From JOPF136 sp963773835 (lineage in GTDB: Bacteria > Acidobacteriota > Terriglobia > Acidiferrales > UBA7541): DNA of 64,000 nucleotides. This document shows positions 42,208 to 51,550 of this stretch, one piece after another (position 1 is the stretch's first letter; every line of letters begins with the position of its first letter). The stretch lies in contig CAVZCQ010000006.1 in NCBI GenBank assembly GCA_963773835.1, positions 62,001 to 126,000 on the forward strand, written 5' to 3'. The position numbers were made by a program, and so were the translations under genes. The notes below the pieces were generated by a model. It was not told the origin of the DNA and did not search any database. It saw only the letters and a list, made by a program, of their open reading frames with translations.

Positions 42208-44259
42208 ATGCGCTCCGCAGGTGAGTTCCTTCCTCCGCTGCCCTCGGCGGCGGACTTCGGCCGCGAGGTGTGTGGCGACCCCGCAGCGGCGGAAGCGCGG
42301 GAGTGGCTGGTGACCAACGGCCTGGGCGGATTCGCCTGCGGAACGCTCGCCGGCAACGTTACCCGGCGCTATCACGGACTGCTGATGGCTGCGCTGCATC
42401 CCCCCGTGGGCCGCACTCTGCTGGTCTCCAATCTGGACGGCACCGCCGAGTACGACGGCCAGCACTACCCGCTGACCACGCAGCGGTGGTGGAACGCGGG
42501 ACACCCATCGCTGGTGCCCGAAGGCGGCCACCGGCACATCGAACGCTTCCGGCTCGAGGGCTCGACACCGGTGTGGACCTACGCGCTGGCCGATGCCCAG
42601 CTCGAAAAGCGCGTGTGGATGCGCCAGAGCGAAAACACCACCTATGTCGCGTTCACCTTCGTTCGCGGCAGCGGGCCGCTGCGGCTGGCGCTCAAGGCCC
42701 TGGTGAATTACCGCGACTATCACGCCGCCACCCACGCCGGCGACTGGTGGATGAACGTGGAGACGGTGCCGAATGGTCTGCGCGTCACCGCCTTTGACGG
42801 CGCGGTTCCCTTCTATCTGCTGAGCGCTGGGGCCGCGGCCGAGACCGCGCACGACTGGTACCACGACTTCGACCTTCCCGCCGAGCGCGAACGCGGCCTC
42901 GAAGACCATGAGGACCACCTGCATGCGGGAACCTTTCGCGCCACGCTCGTCGCGGGCGATTCCATCGCCATCGTGCTGTCCACGCGCCCCGATCCCGAGA
43001 TGGACCACGCGCGCGCGTCAGCCGAACGGCTGGACGCCCAACGCACGCTGCTCTCCCAGTGGCGCGCCGCGGATACAAGCCTGGCGGACGAAGCCCCGGA
43101 ATGGATCCGGCAACTCGTGCTGGCCGCGGACCAGTTCATCGCGCAGCGTCCCCTCACCGGCGATCCCGGCGCAAAAACCGTGATTGCGGGTTACCCCTGG
43201 TTCTGCGACTGGGGGCGCGACACCATGATTTCGCTGCCCGGCCTGACGCTTTCCACCGGCCGGCCGGAAATCGCGCGCAATGTCCTGCACACGTATGCGC
43301 GCTTTGTGGATGGCGGCATGCTTCCCAACTGCTTCACCGATGCGGGCACGGCGCCAGAATACAACACCGTGGATGCGGCGCTGTGGTTCTTCGAGGCGGC
43401 GCGGCAGTACTACGCCGCCGCAGCCGACAATGAATTCCTGGCTCATCTATTTCCCGTCCTGGAAGGCATTCTGGAGCATCACCAGCGCGGTACGCGGCAC
43501 AACATCCACGTGGACGATACCGATGGCCTGCTGTATGCCGGCGCGCCCGGCGTGCAGCTTACCTGGATGGACGCGCGCGTGGGCGACCGCGTGATCACCC
43601 CGCGCATGGGAAAGCCCGTCGAGATCAATGCCCTCTGGTACAACGCTCTGCTCACCATGGCGAGATTCGCCAAAAAGCTCAACAAACCAGCGGATCCATA
43701 CACCGAAATGGCCGCACGTGTGCGCGCGAGTTTCCCGCGGTTCTGGAACGCCACGCAAAGCTGCTGCTTCGACGTGCTCGACGGGCCGGCCGGAAACGAA
43801 GCCGCCATTCGGCCCAATCAGATTTTTGCCGTGTCGTTGCCGGAGAGCCCGCTCCCGGCGCAACAGCAGGCGGCCGTGGTGGAAACGTGCGCGCGGCTCC
43901 TGCTCACTTCCTTCGGCCTGCGCAGCCTGGGGCCGTACGATTCGGCATATGCCGGACGGTACGAGGGTGGGCCGGCCGCGCGCGACTCCGTGTATCACCA
44001 GGGAACGGTGTGGGGCTGGCTGCTGGGTCCATTCGCTCTGGCCTGGATGCGGGTGCATGACGATCCGGCCGGAGCGCTCGCCCTGCTCGAACCCATGGCG
44101 CATCACCTCCAAGCCGGCTGCGTCGGCTCGGTGAACGAAATTTTCGACGGAGATCCGCCGTTCACCCCGCGCGGCTGCTTCGCCCAGGCCTGGAGCGTAG
44201 CGGAAGTGCTGCGCGCCTGGACGGAAATTTCCCGGGCTTTGCGCGCGCACCCCTCCTGA
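42208..44259 (+). CDS. Glycogen debranching enzyme (archaeal/bacterial GDE, amylo-alpha-1,6-glucosidase type)
   Basis: A 683-residue cytoplasmic enzyme with the two domains of this family. The N-terminal GDE_N-like beta-sandwich (about 25-250) opens with WLVTNGLGGFACGTLAGNVTRRYHGLL. The C-terminal amylo-alpha-1,6-glucosidase barrel (about 290-680) contains GYPWFCDWGRDTMISLPG, then EYNTVDAALWFFEA and QLTWMDARVGD, which hold the acidic catalytic residues of the family. It removes alpha-1,6 branch stubs during glycogen or related glucan breakdown. The start ATG lies five bases after the stop of the GH63-like gene, so the two are translationally linked. The stop is 19 bases from the convergent RND transporter gene, with no hairpin visible between them. 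Confidence 0.93.
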   Translation: MRSAGEFLPPLPSAADFGREVCGDPAAAEAREWLVTNGLGGFACGTLAGNVTRRYHGLLMAALHPPVGRTLLVSNLDGTAEYDGQHYPLTTQRWWNAGHPSLVPEGGHRHIERFRLEGSTPVWTYALADAQLEKRVWMRQSENTTYVAFTFVRGSGPLRLALKALVNYRDYHAATHAGDWWMNVETVPNGLRVTAFDGAVPFYLLSAGAAAETAHDWYHDFDLPAERERGLEDHEDHLHAGTFRATLVAGDSIAIVLSTRPDPEMDHARASAERLDAQRTLLSQWRAADTSLADEAPEWIRQLVLAADQFIAQRPLTGDPGAKTVIAGYPWFCDWGRDTMISLPGLTLSTGRPEIARNVLHTYARFVDGGMLPNCFTDAGTAPEYNTVDAALWFFEAARQYYAAAADNEFLAHLFPVLEGILEHHQRGTRHNIHVDDTDGLLYAGAPGVQLTWMDARVGDRVITPRMGKPVEINALWYNALLTMARFAKKLNKPADPYTEMAARVRASFPRFWNATQSCCFDVLDGPAGNEAAIRPNQIFAVSLPESPLPAQQQAAVVETCARLLLTSFGLRSLGPYDSAYAGRYEGGPAARDSVYHQGTVWGWLLGPFALAWMRVHDDPAGALALLEPMAHHLQAGCVGSVNEIFDGDPPFTPRGCFAQAWSVAEVLRAWTEISRALRAHPS

Positions 44260-44278
44260 TAGGGACGGAAGGGCGAGA

Positions 44279-47200
44279 TTACACGGCACGCTGGCGAGGC
44301 TCGGTGAGCGAGTAGAAAACTGGGACCATCAGCAGCGTGATAAACGTGGAGAGCGAAAGCCCGCCAATCACAGCCAGCGCCAGCGGCTTCTGCAACTCCG
44401 CTCCCGATCCGATGCCCAGCGCCAGCGGCAGGAGGCCGAACAGGGTGCACAGCGTGGTCATCAGGATGGGCCGCAGGCGGATGGTTCCCGCTTTAACCAG
44501 GGCCTCTTCGAGCGCCAGCCCGCCCTCTTCATGCAACTGGAGGACGTACTGCATCAGGATGATGCCGTTTTTCACAACCAGCCCGACCATCAGGATAATG
44601 CCCATGTAGGACGAGACGTTCAGTGCAGTCCGTGTGGCCCACAGCAGCAGGAACACACCGAGCAGCGAGAGCGGAGCGGCGGAAAGGATGAGAAACGCGG
44701 GCCGGAAGCGCCGGAACTGAACCACCAGCACAGTAAAGACCGCGGCGATGGCCAGCGCCAGCACGCCGAGCAAACTGTGGAACGCGGTCTGCTGGCTTTC
44801 GTACTGGCCGCCGAGTTCCCAGGTGACGCCAACAGGGAAATGTGTGGATTGCAAAACCTTGCGGACGTCGCCGACCACGCTGCCAAGGTCGCGGTTTTCC
44901 AGGCGCGCGGTGAGAGCAACCATCAATCGCTGGTTTTCGCGCAACAACTGGCTCTGGCTTTGCGCCATCTCGACAGTTGCGAGCGCGGTGAGCGGCACGA
45001 TCTGGCGGGCCGGGGTAACGATGGGAAATTGCTCGATGTGGGTTTGGTTGTAACGGAATGCATCGGGGAAACGGACGCGGACATCCACGGTGCGGTCGCT
45101 CTGCCGATAGGGGGTTGCCACGGCCCCGAGCAGTCCCGCCTGCGCCTGCTGGGAGACCTGCTCAACGGTCATTCCGAGCCGTCCTGCGGCCACCGGATCC
45201 ACGTGAATCACGATTTCCGGGTTGCCTTTCTGGATGCCTTTGTAATCCACGAGGCCGGGGATTTTCACGAGCCGGGGCTCGAGTTCGTTCGCCACGCGTT
45301 CGAGATCGCCGGGACTGTTGCCGAACAGTTTGACTTCCACCGGCTCCGGCGAACCTTCCAGGTCGCCCAGCATATCCTGCAGAATCTGGACGAATTCCAC
45401 GTCGATTCCCGGGATACTGGCTTTGATCTGGCGGCGCAGTCCGCTGATGATGTCGTCGATGGCCGGGCGCGAGCTGCGCGGCTTCAATTTGACCAGGATG
45501 TCGCCTTTGTTCTGCTGGGTGGCGTAGAGGCCCATTTCGGCGCCGGTGCGGCGGGAGAACGCGGCGACGCCGGCCGTCTTCGCCACCATCGCCTCGATCT
45601 CGCGCACCAGCCGGTCCGTTTCGGAGAGCGAGGTGCCGGGCGCTGTGAGGTAGTCGATGACGAAGCCGCCTTCATCCATTTCCGGCAGGAATCCATTCTC
45701 CAGCCTCGTATAAAGGAATACACAGGCCACAAGCACTCCCGCCGCCACTCCTGCCAGCAGCCAGCCGCGTGCCAGGGACCAGCGCAGCGCGCGCTCGTAC
45801 ACCCGGTTCAGCGGCGCGATGAAGGAGGCCGATTCGTGGCGGTAACTCTTCGCCGAGAGGAACCGCTCGGAAAGCAGCGGAATCAGCGTAACCGCAAAGA
45901 CGAGCGAGAGCAGGACCGAGCTGATGAGGGTGAGGCTGAGGGCAGAGAAAAAATCTCCGACCACTCCGGTGAGCAATCCGAGCGGGAGGAAGACGACCAC
46001 GGTGGTCAGCGTAGAGCCGAGCACAGGACCGAACAATTCCTGGGTGCCGAGCTCCGCGGCACTCGCAGGCATCCCGCCCAGACCCAGGTGGCGGTAAATA
46101 TTTTCCAGGATGACCACGGCGTCGTCGATGATCAGTCCGATGGAGATGGCCAGACCGCCGAGAGACATCAGATTGAGCGTGCCGCCAAACAGGTACACGA
46201 AGAAGAAGGTGCTGACCACAGTCACCGGCAGAGAGATGGAGGCCACCAGTGTGGTTTTCACCTCGCGCAGGAATACGAAGAGGATCAGCACGGCCAGCAG
46301 CGCCCCGATCAGAATGGCATCGCGAACGCTGCCCATCGCCTCTTCGACGAACGCCGCGAGGTCGTAAACGATGCTCAGGCGCAGCGTGGAGGGAATCGCC
46401 GATCCAGGGTTGATGGCCATCTGGCGCACCTGGCTGGCAATATCCAGGATGTTGCCGCCGATCTGCCGGGCGATGTTGATGAGCGCGGCGGGACGCCCGT
46501 TTCCGGTGACGAGGATGCGCCGGTCCAGCGTCCCTTCGCGCACCTCGGCGAGATCGCGGAGACGCACGGGCACGCCGTTCTCCACGGCGACCACCGTGTC
46601 ACGGATCTGGTCCAGGCTGGTGAACAGCCCGGAAGTCACCACCAGGTACTGCGAGTAGTCTTTGTCCAGCCGCCCCACGGCAGTTACGGCATTGGTGGCG
46701 CGCAGGCGTTCGGCAATGTCGGTGAGGGCTAGTCGGTGAGCCAGCGCACGCTGTGGATCAACGATCACGGAGATTTCGCGCGTGTCGGTGGTCTGCACCT
46801 CGACGCGGCTGACGCCGGGAACGCGCGTGAACATCGGACGCAGGTTGTAGTAGGCGTAGTCCCGCAGATCCGCTCCGGGGGCGTTGCCGGAAAGGATCAG
46901 GCTGAGAATAGGAAAAACAGCGGGCGTGACCCGCTCGACCTGGATCTCCGTCTCCGGAGGCATCCCGCTGCGAACTTCGCTGACGCGCGCCTGGACGAGT
47001 TGCAGGGCGTATTGCATGTCCATCTGCGGGCTGAAGAGGACGGAGATCTCACTGGCCCCGCGAATGGTGGAGGAACGCACGCGGCGCACGCCAAGCACCG
47101 TGCTGACGGATTCCTCGATGGGCCGCGTGACGCCGAGCAGCACGTTTTCCTGCGGGTCGTCTCCTGCATGCACCAGGATCAGGATGCGTGGGAAGGTCAG

Positions 47201-47317
47201 CTCGGGATAAATGTTGCTGGGCAGGAAGAACATCGCCACGGCGCCGGCGACCACCAGAAAGGCGCTCAAAAGCCAGACGGCGCGGCTGTTTTCTCGTACG
47301 AAGCGGACGATATTCAT
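44279..47317 (-). CDS. RND family efflux transporter permease
   Basis: A 1,012-residue inner-membrane proton-driven pump of the AcrB/MexF superfamily. The first membrane helix is at about 13-33, with PSNIYPELTFPRI after it. The TM4 motif SIGLIIDDAVVILENIY (about residue 398) keeps the two Asp of the proton relay, and TM10 keeps the Lys (VGLVVKNGIIL, about 914). Two large periplasmic loops are present, as in the family. The start overlaps the stop of the adaptor gene by four bases (ATGA), so the three genes tolC-adaptor-pump are one operon read from 49.7 kb leftward. The sequence does not show whether the substrate is a drug, metabolite or metal; the CusA-type Met triad is not evident. The length and conserved residues suggest a functional pump. 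Confidence 0.94.
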   Translation of the reverse strand: MNIVRFVRENSRAVWLLSAFLVVAGAVAMFFLPSNIYPELTFPRILILVHAGDDPQENVLLGVTRPIEESVSTVLGVRRVRSSTIRGASEISVLFSPQMDMQYALQLVQARVSEVRSGMPPETEIQVERVTPAVFPILSLILSGNAPGADLRDYAYYNLRPMFTRVPGVSRVEVQTTDTREISVIVDPQRALAHRLALTDIAERLRATNAVTAVGRLDKDYSQYLVVTSGLFTSLDQIRDTVVAVENGVPVRLRDLAEVREGTLDRRILVTGNGRPAALINIARQIGGNILDIASQVRQMAINPGSAIPSTLRLSIVYDLAAFVEEAMGSVRDAILIGALLAVLILFVFLREVKTTLVASISLPVTVVSTFFFVYLFGGTLNLMSLGGLAISIGLIIDDAVVILENIYRHLGLGGMPASAAELGTQELFGPVLGSTLTTVVVFLPLGLLTGVVGDFFSALSLTLISSVLLSLVFAVTLIPLLSERFLSAKSYRHESASFIAPLNRVYERALRWSLARGWLLAGVAAGVLVACVFLYTRLENGFLPEMDEGGFVIDYLTAPGTSLSETDRLVREIEAMVAKTAGVAAFSRRTGAEMGLYATQQNKGDILVKLKPRSSRPAIDDIISGLRRQIKASIPGIDVEFVQILQDMLGDLEGSPEPVEVKLFGNSPGDLERVANELEPRLVKIPGLVDYKGIQKGNPEIVIHVDPVAAGRLGMTVEQVSQQAQAGLLGAVATPYRQSDRTVDVRVRFPDAFRYNQTHIEQFPIVTPARQIVPLTALATVEMAQSQSQLLRENQRLMVALTARLENRDLGSVVGDVRKVLQSTHFPVGVTWELGGQYESQQTAFHSLLGVLALAIAAVFTVLVVQFRRFRPAFLILSAAPLSLLGVFLLLWATRTALNVSSYMGIILMVGLVVKNGIILMQYVLQLHEEGGLALEEALVKAGTIRLRPILMTTLCTLFGLLPLALGIGSGAELQKPLALAVIGGLSLSTFITLLMVPVFYSLTEPRQRAV

Positions 47318-48480
47318 GGACCAGTTTTGATTTTGATGTGCGCGCCATCAGGCAGTCCGTAGCCCCCGGCGTGGACGACGATGTCACCCGGTTGGACGGC
47401 GCCCATCACTTCCACCCGGTCTCCCTCCTGGATGCCGCGCGTGACCGGGACGGCCGACACGGTATCGCCCTTCACCTTGTAAACCAGCGTGTTGCCTTCT
47501 TCGTTCCGGTAAACTGCGTTCTGCGGGACCACCAGCGCATTCTCATGCGTTTCGACAGGTAATTCGACGGTGAGATACATTCCATAGCGCAGGCGCGCGC
47601 CGGGATTCGGCAGCTCGATGCGCACCAGTCCCATGTTAGTGGCGGCATCCACAGCGGGCGAAACGGCCACCACCCGCCCTTCCCATTTGGCCCCGGGGAT
47701 GGCGCCGCTGGTGACTTCCATTTTCTGGCCCACCCGGATACGGCCCAGGTACTCAGCGGGAACGTTTCCGAACAGCTCGACGGAGGAAAGGTTGGCCACC
47801 TGAAAAATGGGCTGGGCGGCGGTCCCGTCCACGGCCTCACCGGCGCTCTGCAGGCGTTTCACGACTGTGCCGGCGAGCGGAGAGCGGACCTCTGTGCGGG
47901 CGAGTTGCAGCCGCGCCAGCGCCACCGCGGCTTCCGCCTGGCGCACGGCGGCTTCGCCCACCTTTTCCTGCGTGCGCGCGTCTTCCAAATCTTTGCGCGC
48001 AGAGATGCCGCGGTCGAAGAGGGTTTCTTCCCGCTGGCGCGCCAGGCGCGCATTGGCGAGCTGCGCGGTGGCCAGTTGTTGGGCGGCTTCGGCCTGCTGG
48101 AGCTGGTCGCGGTAGGGTTTATCTTCGATCTTCGCGAGTACCTGGTCTTTTTTGACGGCGTCGCCTTCCGCGACGAGCATCTGCGAGATACGGCCGGCAA
48201 CGAGCGAGGTGACGCGGACGTCCTGATTCGGGCGGGCATTGATGGTGCCGCTGACGGAGAGCGGCAGGGAGATGGTGCCGCGCTCGACTTTGACGACGGT
48301 GACTTCGGCAACGACGGTGGTCTTCGTCTCGTCCTGCTGATCCGATGCGGAGCCGCGCGAGCATCCCGCCACGGCGGCGAGAGACATGGCTGCGAGCGCG
48401 GCACCCCAGCCGCGCGCGCGGGAGCAGCGGCCGGGGATGAATCGCTTTCCGAAGCGGCCTCGGATCATTGGTCTCGGCAT
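47314..48480 (-). CDS. RND efflux periplasmic adaptor (membrane fusion protein), lipoprotein
   Basis: A 388-residue adaptor with a twin-basic leader and a lipobox-like AVAGC, suggesting lipid anchoring in the inner membrane. The HlyD/AcrA order is clear: barrel-sandwich half with VTSLVAGRISQMLVAEGDAVKKDQVLAKIE, a long alpha-hairpin (about 105-185, Ala/Gln/Arg-rich), the second lipoyl half (RSPLAGTVVKRLQSAGEAV), a beta-barrel and the membrane-proximal domain ending KIKTGP. It links the pump to the outer-membrane channel. ATG 48480 overlaps the TAA stop of the tolC-like gene by one base (TAATG), so translation is coupled. The frame is open further upstream inside the tolC-like gene, but the leader fits 48480. 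Confidence 0.93.
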   Translation of the reverse strand: MPRPMIRGRFGKRFIPGRCSRARGWGAALAAMSLAAVAGCSRGSASDQQDETKTTVVAEVTVVKVERGTISLPLSVSGTINARPNQDVRVTSLVAGRISQMLVAEGDAVKKDQVLAKIEDKPYRDQLQQAEAAQQLATAQLANARLARQREETLFDRGISARKDLEDARTQEKVGEAAVRQAEAAVALARLQLARTEVRSPLAGTVVKRLQSAGEAVDGTAAQPIFQVANLSSVELFGNVPAEYLGRIRVGQKMEVTSGAIPGAKWEGRVVAVSPAVDAATNMGLVRIELPNPGARLRYGMYLTVELPVETHENALVVPQNAVYRNEEGNTLVYKVKGDTVSAVPVTRGIQEGDRVEVMGAVQPGDIVVHAGGYGLPDGAHIKIKTGP

Positions 48481-49715
48481 TAATCCAGCCTCGTTCCCGT
48501 AATCTCCTCGAGCGCAGCGAACGCGGCGTGCATGGCTGCGAGGCTGGCGAGGTAGTTCATCTCGATCTGCTGGACGCTGCGTTGCGCGTCGAGTACGGTC
48601 AGCAAATTCGTCTTCCCGGCACGGTAGCTCTCCTCGGCCTGCTGCTCCACCTTCGCGGCCGCGGGCCGCAGAGCGGTGCGATAGAGGTCCACTTCGGCGC
48701 GCCGGGCGTCCCACTCATAGTATGCGGCCTCGACGCTTCCGGCCATGGCGCGGCGCACAGCCGCCGTCTCGGCTTCCAGAAAGCGCTGCTGGGCCGACGA
48801 CTGCGCCAGCTCGCCCTGGTTGCGCGAGAAGATCGGCAGGTTCAACCCGAACTGGCCGCGCGCCCCGACTCGATAATCGTGCGGAGCATTCAGGTCCAGG
48901 CCGGCGCCGAGATCCAGATCGGGCACGCGCTGCGCACGCAGCAGGTTGGAATGGCTCATCTCCACGCGGAGTTCCTGCTGGAGATGCGCAAGCTCAGGGT
49001 TGGATTGATAGGCATCGGCGAGCAGTTCCGGAAGTCCCGGCGCAATGGCCGCCTCTTCGAAAGACGTGGCGGGCCGCCAGACCGTCTCCGGCGGCTCGTT
49101 GAGCAGGGCGCTCAACCGGCCGTTCGAGACGCGCTCCTGCTGGCGGGCGACGCGCAGGTCCACCTCTGCTCGCGCCACCTCGAGCTGGGCCTGGTTCACT
49201 TCGAGCTGCGACACGTCGCCTGCGGCGTAACGTTGCTGCGCGATTTCGTGCAGGCGCTGGACGAGCGAGAGGATACCGGCGAGGCGCGCGCTTTCCGCGC
49301 GTGCCTGGGCCACCGCGAAGTAGGCCTGGCGGACCAGGCGGCGCACCTGGCGCTCGAGAGTTGCAATCTCCACGTCCGTGAGCGCTTGTTGCTGCTGGGC
49401 CAACACCACCCGGTGGCCGCGCTTTCCGCCCAGCTCGAGCGGTTGAGTGATGACAAAGCCTTCGTGCGGGGCGTCGCGGCTCGCGGAGAAGGTGAAGTTG
49501 GGATTGGGAATCTCGCGCGCCGTTTGAATTCCGGCAAGAGCAAAGGCCCGCCGCTGGCGCGCAGCCAGCAGTTCCAGGTTCTGGCGCGAGGCCAGCTCCA
49601 AGGCCTGTTGCAAAGTGACGGAGCGTGCCGGGGGCGCGGCGGGCGGCTGCGTCTGAGGATTGGCCGCGGGCGACGCACAAATCACCGCAAGCACAGAAAT
49701 AACCAGCAATCTCAA
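48480..49715 (-). CDS. TolC-like outer-membrane efflux protein
   Basis: A 411-residue outer-membrane factor of the OEP family: signal peptide (LLVISVLAVICASPAA), then two OEP halves rich in long amphipathic helices (SVTLQQALELASRQNLELLAARQ in the first, ELLADAYQSNPELAHLQQEL in the second), each about 190 residues. It forms the exit duct of the tripartite pump. The start appears to be TTG (complement of 49713-49715) with GGGGGGCAA immediately upstream; no ATG lies in frame near the signal sequence. It is the first gene of the operon and has a good promoter candidate about 35 bases upstream. Confidence 0.92.
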   Translation of the reverse strand: MRLLVISVLAVICASPAANPQTQPPAAPPARSVTLQQALELASRQNLELLAARQRRAFALAGIQTAREIPNPNFTFSASRDAPHEGFVITQPLELGGKRGHRVVLAQQQQALTDVEIATLERQVRRLVRQAYFAVAQARAESARLAGILSLVQRLHEIAQQRYAAGDVSQLEVNQAQLEVARAEVDLRVARQQERVSNGRLSALLNEPPETVWRPATSFEEAAIAPGLPELLADAYQSNPELAHLQQELRVEMSHSNLLRAQRVPDLDLGAGLDLNAPHDYRVGARGQFGLNLPIFSRNQGELAQSSAQQRFLEAETAAVRRAMAGSVEAAYYEWDARRAEVDLYRTALRPAAAKVEQQAEESYRAGKTNLLTVLDAQRSVQQIEMNYLASLAAMHAAFAALEEITGTRLD

Positions 49716-49751
49716 ATTGCCCCCCGACCCCGCTGCTCGCGCAACTCAGGG

Positions 49752-49780
49752 AACATAAAGACTCCGGCGAGTGTTGTCAA
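49752..49780 (-). promoter_or_regulatory. Promoter of the tolC-adaptor-RND operon
   Basis: On the minus strand, TTGACA (complement of 49775-49780), a 17-base spacer and TATGTT (complement of 49752-49757). A perfect -35, ideal spacing and a 4-of-6 -10 make it one of the better promoters in the window. Confidence 0.6.
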
Positions 49781-49834
49781 TCAAGGCGCGATACATCGGC
49801 CGGCTGACCTATGGCCTGGAGGACGATACCGCTC

Positions 49835-50431
49835 CTAATCCTGTTCACCGAGGGTTTGGACGTACGATTTGCCGTACGGATAGAAGAGTTCCTTGCGGCC
49901 TTGCTGCCACGCCGCTTTGAGTTCCGGAGTTGTGATGTCCCAGTCCGGCCGGCATTTTGTGGTAACGGCACGCAGGTCCTGGCGGAGTTCCTCCACAGTG
50001 GGCCGGCCGAAGAACCAGTAGCCGTTGTAAATCTTATGAATGACGAGACCGGGCTCGAGAACAATCGTGTGGGGGATCATGGGTTTGTGGACTGGATCCG
50101 TGTATTCGGCGATGTCGAGATCTTTCTGGACGATACGCCCCGGGTCGGAGAGGAACGGCCAATGGGCGCCGACTCCGCTGCGATATTCATTCGTCTCGGT
50201 AAGATTGTCCGTGCTGATCGTAACCAGCCGGCAATAGGCAACCTCAAGTTCACGATGGAGTTGAACCAGCCCTTCCGCCTGCCGGCGGTCCTTGGGACAG
50301 AAACCTCCGCGGCCGAGGACGAGAACCATGGGGTCGGCGCCTTGCAGTTCAGAGAGCTTCCGGCGCTTCGCAGTGTGATCGGAAAGCTCGTAGTTGGGGA
50401 AGACAGCTCCTGGAACTATGTCAGGTCGCAT
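49835..50431 (-). CDS. Peroxiredoxin/AhpC-TSA family protein
   Basis: A 198-residue thioredoxin-fold protein. Residues 5-50 follow the redoxin pattern (VPGAVFPNYELSD, MVLVLGRGGFCPKDRRQ); Cys45 takes the place of the peroxidatic or first active-site cysteine. The middle part, with STDNLTETNEYRSGVGAHWPFLSD and IPHTIVLEPG, is typical of AhpC/TSA enzymes that reduce peroxides. The CPKDR motif has no second Cys at the CxxC spacing, so the resolving partner would be elsewhere (two other Cys are present) or a separate thiol. There is no signal peptide. It is the last gene of the SDR-RidA-ADH set; the alcohol dehydrogenase stop is 32 bases upstream. ATG 50431 has a GGGGG stretch upstream as a weak ribosome site. 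Confidence 0.87.
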   Translation of the reverse strand: MRPDIVPGAVFPNYELSDHTAKRRKLSELQGADPMVLVLGRGGFCPKDRRQAEGLVQLHRELEVAYCRLVTISTDNLTETNEYRSGVGAHWPFLSDPGRIVQKDLDIAEYTDPVHKPMIPHTIVLEPGLVIHKIYNGYWFFGRPTVEELRQDLRAVTTKCRPDWDITTPELKAAWQQGRKELFYPYGKSYVQTLGEQD

Positions 50432-50463
50432 ATAAAAACCCCCAGAAACAGGTCATTTCCCCT

Positions 50464-51498
50464 TCACATCGTCAGGACAACGCGGAACTGTGCCTTGCCG
50501 CTCATCATGCGCGCATAAGCCTCGGCCGCTTTTTCGAGCGGATAGGCTTCAATCATGGGACGCACGCCGGTCAGTTCGGCGAATCGCAGCGTGTCCTCAG
50601 CATCGGTTGGTGTCCCCACCGCCGAGCCTTGGATGGCACGCTCGCCGCTAATGAGCTGTAACGGTGTGACCGCAATCGCGTCAGGTGCTATCCCTACGAC
50701 GACGAACCTCCCAGTCGGCGCCAGGCCGTCGATCAACTCAGACATCGCTTTCGAGCTTGGAGCTGTCGCCAGAATTGTTCGTGCGCCGCCCAGCTTCTGC
50801 AATTCCTCTGCTGCGTTGGTCGCTGTGCTGTCGATGTACACGCTGGCTCCGAGCTTCTTGGCAAGCACAGAATTTTCAGGTCCGCGGCCGATCGCCGCCA
50901 CTCTGTAACCGAACTTGTTCGCAAATTGAATCCCGAGGTGACCAAGACCCCCGATACCCTGCACCGCAACCAAATCGCCGGGCAACGCACCGCTGTGTCG
51001 CAAGCCGTTAAAGGTGGTAACTCCAGCGCACAGCAGCGGGCCCGCTTCGGCATCGCTAAGTGTGTCCGGGATGGCCGCCAATGCTTCGACGGGAGCGATC
51101 ATGTATTGCTGATATCCTCCGTCGTAGCTGATGCCTGCAACTTTGAGGTTGCGGCAGTAAAGAAAGTGTCCACGACGGCATTCGGGACACGTGTTGTCCT
51201 GCCCGCCATACCAGCCGACGCCGACGCGCTGTCCTTTCTTCCATCCGATGACCCCGGCACCCAATTCATCGATGATGCCTGCAACCTCGTGTCCAGGAAC
51301 CCGTGGATATTGAATTCCCGGCCAGAGGCCTTCTTTCACAAACACGTCGCTGTGGCAAACACCACACGCCTGCACCTTGATGCGCACGTGTCCTGCATCG
51401 GGCTTGGGAATCTCACGCTCGACGATCTGGAAATCACCCCCCGCCTTAGCAAGTTGCGCTACCTTCATTGGTGCCACTGCGACTTTCGTCGTCGCCAT
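50464..51498 (-). CDS. Zinc-dependent alcohol dehydrogenase (medium-chain, MDR superfamily)
   Basis: A 344-residue NAD(P)-dependent dehydrogenase. Catalytic zinc ligands are Cys45 (ACGVCHSD) and His70-Glu71 (GHE), with the third ligand in LLCAGVTTFNGL. The structural-zinc loop reads DNTCPECRRGHFLYC: three Cys are present, but the first of the usual four is Asp. The Rossmann nucleotide motif is GIGGLGHLGIQFA. ATG 51498 has GGAGGACTT immediately upstream; a possible earlier start at 51513 has no such site. Substrates of this group are primary or secondary alcohols or aldehydes; none can be assigned. It lies between RidA and peroxiredoxin genes on the same strand, probably one transcript. Confidence 0.93.
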   Translation of the reverse strand: MATTKVAVAPMKVAQLAKAGGDFQIVEREIPKPDAGHVRIKVQACGVCHSDVFVKEGLWPGIQYPRVPGHEVAGIIDELGAGVIGWKKGQRVGVGWYGGQDNTCPECRRGHFLYCRNLKVAGISYDGGYQQYMIAPVEALAAIPDTLSDAEAGPLLCAGVTTFNGLRHSGALPGDLVAVQGIGGLGHLGIQFANKFGYRVAAIGRGPENSVLAKKLGASVYIDSTATNAAEELQKLGGARTILATAPSSKAMSELIDGLAPTGRFVVVGIAPDAIAVTPLQLISGERAIQGSAVGTPTDAEDTLRFAELTGVRPMIEAYPLEKAAEAYARMMSGKAQFRVVLTM

Positions 51499-51550
51499 AA
51501 GTCCTCCTATCAATTTTCACGCTGACTTTCGCGCTGCGTCGTAGCCTCTT

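Noticed and set aside
44531..46732. A 733-codon open frame opposite the RND pump gene
   Set aside because: Composition of a shadow (His/Asp/Gln/Gly-rich), no membrane or other motif; the pump has its proton-relay residues intact.
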